DNA from: Thermohalobaculum sp039822785
GTDB lineage: Bacteria; Pseudomonadota; Alphaproteobacteria; Rhodobacterales; Rhodobacteraceae
Assembly (NCBI GenBank): GCA_039822785.1
Contig: JBCBMO010000004.1
Coordinates: 1 to 64,000 of the forward strand
Direction of reading: 5' to 3'
DNA: 64,000 bases
Positions 57,259-64,000 of this stretch are shown here, piece by piece. Every line of letters begins with the position of its first letter. Within the stretch, counting starts at the first letter, position 1. Below the pieces are notes generated by a model. That model saw only the letters and a program-made list of their open reading frames with translations. It ran no database searches and was not told the DNA's origin. A program made the translations under genes and the position numbers.

Positions 57259-59487
57259 TCAGCCGTCGTGGCGCAGCATGACGCCCGACAGCGGGGGTAG
57301 CGTCACGGTGACCGAGTAGGGCCTGCCGTGGCTCTCGACCGGTTCGGCGGTGACGCCGCCCAGATTGCCGCGCCCGCCGCCGCCATAGAGATCGGCGTCC
57401 GAGTTCAGGATCTCGGCCCAGGCGCCGGGGCGCGGCACGCCGAACCGCCATCCGCCACGCTCGACGGGCGAGAAGTTGTAGAGGCAGAGCACCGGCGGCG
57501 CGTCCCCCGGATCATGCGCGGGCCCATGGCGCAGCCAGGCGAAGACCGAGCCTTGGCTCGCGGCGCCGTCGACCCATTCGAACCCCGCCGCCTCGGCGTC
57601 GAGGGCGTGCAGCGCCGGGTTCTCGCGGTAGATCCGGTTGAGGTCGCGCACCAGGCGGCGCACCCCGTCGTGGTGGTCGAAGCCGGCGGCGTGCCAGTCG
57701 ATGGTGTAGTCGTGGTTCCACTCCCCGGGCTGGGCGAACTCGCCGCCCATAAAGAGCAGTTTCTTGCCCGGGTGCCCCCACATGAAGGCATAGTAGGCGC
57801 GCAGGCCCGCCAGGCGCTGCCACGCGTCACCCGGCATCCGGCCCAGCAGCGAGCCCTTGCCATGCACCACCTCGTCGTGGCTGAGCGGCAGGATGAAGTT
57901 CTCAGAAAACGCGTAGTGCAGGCCGAAGGTCATCAGGTCGTGGTGTTGGGGGCGATGCTCGAAGGGCGTCTGCATGTACCGCAGCGTGTCGTTCATCCAG
58001 CCCATGTTCCACTTGTAGCCAAAGCCCAGCCCCCCGTGCTCGACGGGCCGGGAGACGCCGGGCCAGGCGGTGGATTCCTCGGCCACCGTCATCACGCCGG
58101 GCACGGCGCCATAGACCTCGGTGTTCATGCGCTTGAGGAAGTCGATGGCCTCAAGGTTCTCGCGCCCGCCATGGCGGTTGGGGATCCAGTCGCCCTCCTC
58201 GCGGCTGTAGTCGCGGTAGAGCATGGAGGCGACCGCGTCGACGCGGATGCCGTCGATGCCGTACTCCTGAAGCCAGTAGACGCCGTTGGCGGCCAGGTAG
58301 TTCGCGACCTCGCGCCGGCCGAAGTTGTAGATGAGCGTGTTCCAGTCGCGGTGGAAACCCTCGCGCGGATCGGCGTGCTCATATAGCGGCGTGCCGTCGA
58401 ACCGGCCCAGCCCATGCGCATCGGTGGGGAAGTGGCCGACGACCCAGTCGAGCAGCACGCCCATCCCCGCGTCATGGGCGGCGCGCACGAAGCGGCGCAG
58501 GCCGGCGGGGTCGCCGTGGCGCGCCGTGGGGGCGTAAAGGCCGACCGGCTGATAACCCCAGGACCCGTCGAAGGGGTACTCGGACACAGGCATCAGCTCC
58601 AGGTGCGTGAAGCCGAGATCGGCGGCATAGGGCACCAGCCGTGCGGCCAGGGCATCCCAGTCGAGCGGCCGTCCTTGGTCGTCCCGCAGCCAGGAGGGCA
58701 GGTGCACCTCGTAGATCGAGATCGGGGCGTCGCGGCGCTGGCGGGCACCGCGGTCACGCATCCAGGTGCTGTCGTCCTCGGGCGGCGCGGGCAGGGCGCG
58801 CACGACCGAGGCGTTGGCGGGCGGGTGTTCGGCACCGAAACCCACCGGGTCGGCCTTGTGGTGCAGCCCCCCGTCGGCGCCCAGGATCTCGAACTTGTAC
58901 CGCGCGCCCTCCTCCAGGCCCGGGATGAAGATCTCTGCGATGCCGCTGGCGCCGCGCCACCGCATGACATGCCGCCGCCCATCCCAGGCGTTGAAATCGC
59001 CGACGACCGAGACCCGGCGCGCTGAGGGGGCCCAAACGGCGAAGGCGACGCCGGCGGTCCCCTCGTGCGTCATCATCTGCGCGCCAAGGCGCCGCCAAAG
59101 GGTGCGGTGCGTCCCTTCGGAGACGTAGTACTCGTCCGCCTCTCCCAGGACCGGGCCGAAGCGGTAGGCGTCCTCGATCTGCCAGCGGTCCGTGCCCCGC
59201 GCCCCCTCCAGCCGATAGGGCCCTGGGTCGGCGACCAGCGTGGCCTCCCAGAAACCATCGCCGGGCGAGGTCATGGGGTGCGGACCCGCGGCCCCGTGCA
59301 GCGTCACCGCTTCGGCGCCTGGCACGATGGCACGCACGACCCAACCGCCGTCGCCCAACCTGTGCGGGCCGAGGCGGGCGAAGGGATTGGGATGCTGCCC
59401 GGCCGCAAGCGCCTGGCGCTCCGCCGCCGACAGGGCGTTGCCCGCGCCCGCGCTAGTCGTCGTGCCTGTGGTGGCGCTGCCTGCCAT
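57259..59487 (-). CDS. glgB: 1,4-alpha-glucan branching enzyme GlgB
   Basis: The start at 59487 has GAGGAGAGG upstream. The 742-residue enzyme has an N-terminal module and CBM48 (about 110-210), then the GH13 barrel with nucleophile D417 (GIRVDAV), acid/base E470 (VAEEST) and D538 (LSHDEVV). It adds alpha-1,6 branches to glycogen. No other glg genes adjoin it. Pairing with the GghA-like enzyme suggests a shared alpha-glucan or osmolyte turnover operon. Confidence 0.93.
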   Translation of the reverse strand: MAGSATTGTTTSAGAGNALSAAERQALAAGQHPNPFARLGPHRLGDGGWVVRAIVPGAEAVTLHGAAGPHPMTSPGDGFWEATLVADPGPYRLEGARGTDRWQIEDAYRFGPVLGEADEYYVSEGTHRTLWRRLGAQMMTHEGTAGVAFAVWAPSARRVSVVGDFNAWDGRRHVMRWRGASGIAEIFIPGLEEGARYKFEILGADGGLHHKADPVGFGAEHPPANASVVRALPAPPEDDSTWMRDRGARQRRDAPISIYEVHLPSWLRDDQGRPLDWDALAARLVPYAADLGFTHLELMPVSEYPFDGSWGYQPVGLYAPTARHGDPAGLRRFVRAAHDAGMGVLLDWVVGHFPTDAHGLGRFDGTPLYEHADPREGFHRDWNTLIYNFGRREVANYLAANGVYWLQEYGIDGIRVDAVASMLYRDYSREEGDWIPNRHGGRENLEAIDFLKRMNTEVYGAVPGVMTVAEESTAWPGVSRPVEHGGLGFGYKWNMGWMNDTLRYMQTPFEHRPQHHDLMTFGLHYAFSENFILPLSHDEVVHGKGSLLGRMPGDAWQRLAGLRAYYAFMWGHPGKKLLFMGGEFAQPGEWNHDYTIDWHAAGFDHHDGVRRLVRDLNRIYRENPALHALDAEAAGFEWVDGAASQGSVFAWLRHGPAHDPGDAPPVLCLYNFSPVERGGWRFGVPRPGAWAEILNSDADLYGGGGRGNLGGVTAEPVESHGRPYSVTVTLPPLSGVMLRHDG

Positions 59488-59640
59488 GCCTCTCCTCTGG
59501 GGCTTGGCCGCCCCGGTTGCTGCAGTGCGGCACAATGGTAAGGGCGGCCTCGGCGCCAAGGCCAGGGCCTATTCCCGGTCCCGCGCGTGGTGTCGACCAG
59601 GCTGGCGGCCCGCCCAGCGCAATATTGCGCCCCCGTCAGG

Positions 59641-60765
59641 TTAGAGGAGTGCGCCGCGCGCGTCGATGGACAGGATCGTGGTGATCGCGGCGTGTGGCGT
59701 GCCGAGCCCGCGCACGCCGATCAACCGGTCGTGCAGGTTCACGGTCGGGTCGCAATGCCCCGGCATCAGCAGCACAGGCGTGCCGAGCGCAAGCTCGCCC
59801 TCCGCGAGGGCCACGACCGTGTGCTCGTCCGACAGGCCCGTGACGTCTGCCCCGGGGATGCCCACCACCCGCGGCATGCCACTGTCGATCGCCGTGGCCT
59901 TGTGGCCTGCATCCAGCACCGCATGCCCGCCGTCCCGCCGGCTCATGACCGTGGTCAGCAGGAACAGGGAATGCTCATAGGCCGGATAGCCGGCCTCCGG
60001 CGTGTTCTGCGCATAGGAGGCGTCCATGAAGATGTAGGAGCCAGGCTGGATCTCGTTCCAGGGGCCAAGGCCGCTCTCGAAGGGGTAGCTACCGGTGCCG
60101 GCACCGCCGATGGTGTAGGCGCTCAGCCCTTGGGCTGAGAGCGCGGTGAGCGTCTCCTCCACCAAGCCGGCGGCCTGTCTGATCGCGCCCGCACGGCCCT
60201 CAGGGTCGCGGATCTGCTGGGCGCCGCCGTGGTAGGCCTGCAGCCCGTCGAAGCGCAGGCCCGGCAGGTCGGCGACCACACGTGCCAGCGCCGCAGCGTC
60301 GGCGCCGGGGGTCGTGCCGCACCGCCCGGCACCCACGTCGATCTCGACCAGCACGCCGAGTTCGACCCCCGCGGCGACAGCGGCCGCCGAGGCGGCCTTT
60401 GCAGGCTCCAGCGCATCGACGCAGAGACCGACCTTGGCGCGCTTGGCAAGCGCGGCGAGGCGCTCGAGCTTCGCCGGTGCCACGATCTCGTTGGTCACCA
60501 GCACGTCCTCGATGCCGCCGGCCACCATGGCCTCGGCCTCGCCGAGCTTTTGGCAGGTAATGCCCACCGCACCGGCCTCGACCTGCATGCGGGCGATGCC
60601 GGCGCATTTGTGGGTCTTCGCATGTGGGCGGAGGCGTACGCCCAGATCCGCCGCCTCCCGCGCCATGCGCGCGATGTTCCGATCCAGCGCGTCGAGATCC
60701 ACGATCAAGGCGGGCGTCTCGATCGCGAGCAGATCGAGGCGGAGGGGAGACGTGCCGTCAGCCAT
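59641..60765 (-). CDS. PLP-dependent D-threonine aldolase / 3-hydroxy-D-aspartate aldolase family enzyme
   Basis: The 374-residue fold-type III enzyme has the PLP lysine in RPHAKTHKCAGIA, the QAYHGG loop, IGGAGTGSY and the metal-binding PGHCDPTVNLHD (His/Cys) of the DSD1/D-threonine aldolase family. Substrates may be D-threonine, D-serine or 3-hydroxyaspartate. ATG 60765 overlaps the GntR gene by 8 bases. The BhcC aldolase of the beta-hydroxyaspartate cycle is a family member, but the other Bhc genes are not seen here. Confidence 0.8.
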   Translation of the reverse strand: MADGTSPLRLDLLAIETPALIVDLDALDRNIARMAREAADLGVRLRPHAKTHKCAGIARMQVEAGAVGITCQKLGEAEAMVAGGIEDVLVTNEIVAPAKLERLAALAKRAKVGLCVDALEPAKAASAAAVAAGVELGVLVEIDVGAGRCGTTPGADAAALARVVADLPGLRFDGLQAYHGGAQQIRDPEGRAGAIRQAAGLVEETLTALSAQGLSAYTIGGAGTGSYPFESGLGPWNEIQPGSYIFMDASYAQNTPEAGYPAYEHSLFLLTTVMSRRDGGHAVLDAGHKATAIDSGMPRVVGIPGADVTGLSDEHTVVALAEGELALGTPVLLMPGHCDPTVNLHDRLIGVRGLGTPHAAITTILSIDARGALL

Positions 60766-61420
60766 GGCCAATCACCTGCTGCAATGCCTTCAGCTTCGCC
60801 GCGAGATGATCGGGCAGCAGGCGGGCGAGCGCCGCAGCGTCCCGCGCCTCGAGTGCGGCGAGAATCGCTTCGTGCTCGGCCACTGCCTCGGCCCAGCGCG
60901 TCTCGGTCAGGTTGGCCTGGAAGCGCGCGCGGCGGATGCGCCCCGCCAGCATCTGCGTGGTGCTGGCCAGGGTGGGGTTGCGCGCTGCGATCAGGATCGC
61001 GTCGTGGATCTCTTCGTTGAGCCGAAAATAGGTGGGCCTGTCGCGGTCCCGATAGGCCGCCATCATCCCTTCGTGAAGGCGACGGATCTCGGCGATCTCC
61101 GCGTCGCTCGCCAGGCCTGCCGCGCGCTCTCCGGTCAGCGCCTCCAGCGCCATCATGACCGGAAAGACTTCCTCCAGCTCCGCCAACGTCACCACGGTGA
61201 CCGAGGCGCCGCGGTGCGGGGTCAGCGCCACCAGCCCCTCGGTCGCCAGCAGGCCGATGGCCTCGCGCAGGGGGGTGCGGGACACGCCGAAGGTCTCGCA
61301 CAGCTCGCGCTCGTTCAGCTTCTCGCCGGGGCGGAGTTCCCCCTCCACGATCATCTGACGCAACCGGTCGACAACCGTCTGGCCAAGCGTCCTGCGCTGG
61401 ATGGGTGTGCTCAGATTCAT
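60758..61420 (-). CDS. GntR-family regulator (FadR/FCD subgroup)
   Basis: The 220-residue protein has an N-terminal winged helix (LNERELCETFGVSRTPLREAIGLL) and a C-terminal all-helical FCD domain with metal-binding type histidines (HEGMM, EIHDAI, EHEAI). It responds typically to organic acids. It is translationally coupled to the dehydrogenase (ATGA) and to the aldolase, so it likely regulates its own operon. Confidence 0.92.
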   Translation of the reverse strand: MNLSTPIQRRTLGQTVVDRLRQMIVEGELRPGEKLNERELCETFGVSRTPLREAIGLLATEGLVALTPHRGASVTVVTLAELEEVFPVMMALEALTGERAAGLASDAEIAEIRRLHEGMMAAYRDRDRPTYFRLNEEIHDAILIAARNPTLASTTQMLAGRIRRARFQANLTETRWAEAVAEHEAILAALEARDAAALARLLPDHLAAKLKALQQVIGHG

Positions 61421-64000
61421 TCGGCGGCGATCCTCTTGTCCGCAGCAGTTTGCCCCGACTTCACCGCCTCCGCCAGGATGATTGCAACGTGCAACGCATT
61501 ACGCTGGGTGAGATCGGCGATCTGGTGGCGGCAGGAGGTACCGTCGGCCACGATCAGCGTATCGGGTTCGGCCGCGCGGACGGCGGGCGCGAGCGATGCC
61601 TCGGCCATGGCCTTGGAGGTGGCGAGTGTCTCCGCCTGGTAGCCGAAGCTGCCGGCCATGCCGCAGCAGGAGGTCTCGATCATCTCTACGGCCAGGCCGG
61701 GAATGCGGCGCAGCACGCCCTCCACCGCGCCCATCTGCCCGAAACTCTTCTGATGGCAATGCCCGTGCAGCAGCGCCTTCGATGCCGCGATGGGGCCGAG
61801 GGGGAGGGTGTCGAGCACATCCGCGCCGTCCTTGGCCAGATACTCCTCGAAGAGCATGACCCGGGCACCCCAAGCCTCATCCCACTCTTCGCCGAGGAGG
61901 CGCGGGGCCTCGTCGCGGAAGGTGAGCAGGCAGGAGGGCTCGAGACCCACGACGGGCACCCCCCGCTCCAGCGCCGGGCGCAGCGCCTCGGCCGTGCGCG
62001 CCATCTCGGCCCGCGCCCGGTCGGCGAGACCCGTGGCGAGATACGTCCGCCCGCAGCAGAGCGGACGGCTGTCGGGTGCCGTGGCATGGGCGACCTTGAG
62101 GCCGGCGGCCTGCAGCACGTGCTCGGCGGCGCGCAGATGGTCGGGCTCGAACCAGCGGTTGAAGGTATCGGCGAACAGCACGACGTCGGCGTCGCGCATG
62201 TCCGACGGCTCGGTGCGGAACCAGTCGTCGCGCCAGGCGGGCAGGGGGCGTTCCGCGGCGATGCCCAGCGTTCGCTCCATCAGCCGCGCGAGCCAGGGCA
62301 GCCGGTTGCGCAGGTTCATCAGGCCCGGGATCCGCGCCGCCCAGGGCGCGTAGGCGGGCATATAGGCGACCAGCCGTTCGCGCGGGGCGAGGCCATACTT
62401 GGCGACGCGCGCGGCGGTGACCTCGACCTTCATCTTGGCCATGTCGACGGACATCGGACACTCGCGCCGGCAGGCCTTGCAGCTCACGCAGAGCTTCATT
62501 GTCTCCGCCATCTCGCGGGAGGCAAAGGCGTCGCCGCCGAGCTGACCGGAGAGCGCCAGGCGCAGGGTGTTGGCGCGCCCGCGCACCCCGTCGCGTTCCT
62601 CGCGCGTGACGCGGTAGGAGGGGCACATGACCCCGCCCTCCAGCTTTCGGCAGGCGCCGTTGTTGTTGCACATCTCGACGGCGCCCTGCAGGCCGCGCCC
62701 CGCGCCGGTGTAGCCGGGCCAGTCGAAGACGGTCTCCCGCTCGGCCACCCGGTACTCGGGGCCATAGCGCATGAGGCTGCGGTCATCCATGCGCGGCGGC
62801 CGCGCGATCTTGCCGGGGTTCAACAGCCCGTTCGGGTCGAAGCGGTCCTTCACCGCCTCGAAGGCCGCCACCATGCGGCCGCCGAACATGGGCCGGTGGA
62901 ACTCGGAGCGGACAATCCCGTCGCCGTGCTCGCCGGAGTGGGAGCCCTTGTATTGCCGGACGAGCTCGAAGGCTTCCTCAGCAATCGACCGCAACGCCTT
63001 GACGCCAAGCTCTTCCTTGAGGTTCAGCACCGGGCGCACATGGAGCGTGCCGACCGAGGCATGGGCGTACCAGGTGCCGTCGGTGCCGTGCTTGCGGAAG
63101 ATCGCGGTGAGCCGCTCAGTATAGTCGGCGAGATCCTCGAGCCGCACACAGCAATCCTCGACGAAGCTGACGGGTTTGCCCTCTGACTTCATCGACATCA
63201 TGATGTTGAGGCCCTGTTTGCGGACCTCGCCGATGCGCCCCTGCAGGCCGGGATCCACCGCCTCCACCACGCCGCCGTCTGCCTTGCCGGGCTCGCCCCA
63301 GGCATAGCCGAGGTCGCGCATCACGTCGTGCAGCGCATCGAGGCGGCGGCGGTTCTCGGCTGCGTCGGGTTCGGCGAACTCGACCAACAGCAGCGCCTCC
63401 GGCTCGCCGCGCACGAACTCCTCCAGCACCGGGCGGAAGACGGCGTTATCGCGCGCAAGCCGGATCATGTTGTGGTCGATGAGCTCGACACCGACCGGGT
63501 CGAGGGTGACCAGATGCTGCGTCGCCTCCATCGCCGCGCGGAAGGTGGGGAAGTGGCAGACACCGGTCAGTTTCGGGCCCGGCAGGGGCGAAAGCTTGAG
63601 CGTGATCCGCTCGGAGATCGCCAGCGTCCCCTCGGAGCCCACCAGCAGCTCGGCGAGGTTGAGCGGGCGGCCCGGCACCAGCGCATCGATGTTGTAGCCG
63701 CCCACCCGGCGGAACACGTCCGGGAAGCGCGCGGCGATTTCCCCCTGCTCGCGCGTGCCCAGCGCCAGCAGATCGGCGACCAGCGCGTCGTCCGGTCCGT
63801 CACCGCCGGTCATGTTGGCCGGGCCGAAGCGGGCCCGGGCGCCATCGGCCATCAGCGCGTCGATGGCCAGCACGTTATCGCGCGAGGTGCCATAGCGCCG
63901 CGATCGCGCGCCGCAGGAGTTGTTGGCCGTCATCCCCCCCAGCGTCGCGCGGGAGCCGGTGGAGACATCGACCGGGTACCACAGCCCATGCGGCTTCAGC
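61417..64000 (-). CDS. FAD/iron-sulfur 2-hydroxyacid dehydrogenase (GlcD/GlpC fusion), 5' end outside window
   Basis: The frame is open from the right edge to 61417, at least 860 residues. The FAD-binding (PCMH) region is seen from the edge (STGSRATLGGMTANNSCGARS). A C-terminal oxidase domain, a 4Fe-4S motif CVSCKACRRECPMS and two CCG motifs (CCGRTYL, CCGMAGSFGY) follow. This is the D-lactate / D-2-hydroxyacid (Dld/YdiJ-like) architecture that passes electrons to quinone. The N-terminal substrate-specific part is missing, so the substrate is unknown. Coupled to a GntR gene by a 4-base overlap. Confidence 0.88.
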   Translation of the reverse strand, partial: LKPHGLWYPVDVSTGSRATLGGMTANNSCGARSRRYGTSRDNVLAIDALMADGARARFGPANMTGGDGPDDALVADLLALGTREQGEIAARFPDVFRRVGGYNIDALVPGRPLNLAELLVGSEGTLAISERITLKLSPLPGPKLTGVCHFPTFRAAMEATQHLVTLDPVGVELIDHNMIRLARDNAVFRPVLEEFVRGEPEALLLVEFAEPDAAENRRRLDALHDVMRDLGYAWGEPGKADGGVVEAVDPGLQGRIGEVRKQGLNIMMSMKSEGKPVSFVEDCCVRLEDLADYTERLTAIFRKHGTDGTWYAHASVGTLHVRPVLNLKEELGVKALRSIAEEAFELVRQYKGSHSGEHGDGIVRSEFHRPMFGGRMVAAFEAVKDRFDPNGLLNPGKIARPPRMDDRSLMRYGPEYRVAERETVFDWPGYTGAGRGLQGAVEMCNNNGACRKLEGGVMCPSYRVTREERDGVRGRANTLRLALSGQLGGDAFASREMAETMKLCVSCKACRRECPMSVDMAKMKVEVTAARVAKYGLAPRERLVAYMPAYAPWAARIPGLMNLRNRLPWLARLMERTLGIAAERPLPAWRDDWFRTEPSDMRDADVVLFADTFNRWFEPDHLRAAEHVLQAAGLKVAHATAPDSRPLCCGRTYLATGLADRARAEMARTAEALRPALERGVPVVGLEPSCLLTFRDEAPRLLGEEWDEAWGARVMLFEEYLAKDGADVLDTLPLGPIAASKALLHGHCHQKSFGQMGAVEGVLRRIPGLAVEMIETSCCGMAGSFGYQAETLATSKAMAEASLAPAVRAAEPDTLIVADGTSCRHQIADLTQRNALHVAIILAEAVKSGQTAADKRIAAE

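Noticed and set aside
59641..60765. Beta-hydroxyaspartate cycle gene bhcC
   Set aside because: The enzyme is in the same family, but bhcA, bhcB and bhcD are not next to it, and the N-terminus differs from the Paracoccus BhcC as I remember it. The broader family name is used.

Overview
The window comes from a very GC-rich alphaproteobacterium. Gene content and order point to the Rhodobacterales or a close relative, probably marine or salt-tolerant. The grounds are an aa3-type CtaD with the usual Rhodobacteraceae N-terminus, a flagellar block in the order fliL / unknown / MotE-like / motA / unknown / flgF-flgG-flgA-flgH / second FliL, a CoxD/CoxE/XdhC/MocA accessory set, and a GH13 enzyme resembling glucosylglycerol hydrolase. 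No insertion sequence, prophage or CRISPR array was seen.

Region 1 (1-9353) is the most distinctive. On the minus strand lie two dihaem cytochrome c peroxidase-like genes, a Tat-exported Rieske subunit, an arsenite-oxidase-like molybdopterin subunit and a HEAT-repeat protein that runs off the left edge. The pairing of AioAB-like subunits with two peroxidases is the hallmark of dissimilatory iodate reductase (idrABP1P2). A divergent Crp/Fnr regulator with an FNR-type E-SR recognition helix, FNR-like palindromes in its promoter region, and a pseudoazurin-type cupredoxin complete what looks like a self-contained anaerobic iodate-respiration module.

Region 2 (9416-19291) holds a 58-residue single-helix protein and an exopolysaccharide cluster: ExoY-like sugar transferase, three glycosyltransferases, a flippase, a Wza-like export protein and a Wzc-like chain-length regulator/BY-kinase. 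A 16-bp near-palindrome recurs in front of two of the minus-strand transcription units.

Region 3 (19377-24622) has tRNA-Leu(GAG), lipB, a class I cytochrome c, a pseudoazurin, ctaD, a DUF2244 protein and a fasciclin lipoprotein. Region 4 (24877-37657) has mgtE with two very small coupled membrane ORFs, a CO-dehydrogenase-type accessory module without its structural genes, an orphan GspL/PilP-like fusion, bioY, a histone-deacetylase-family protein and a lone Imm11-like protein.

Region 5 (37765-41871) is a polyamine ABC transporter whose permease and binding-protein/ATPase halves are divergently transcribed. Region 6 (41887-54679) is a flagellar basal-body and motor cluster in two divergent operons, with a 60-codon arginine-rich ORF at a position where FliH might be expected. 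Region 7 (54858-64000) has a GH13 glucosylglycerol-hydrolase-like enzyme beside glgB, then a coupled operon of a GlcD/GlpC-type flavo-iron-sulfur dehydrogenase (cut by the right edge), a GntR regulator and a D-threonine/3-hydroxyaspartate aldolase-family enzyme.
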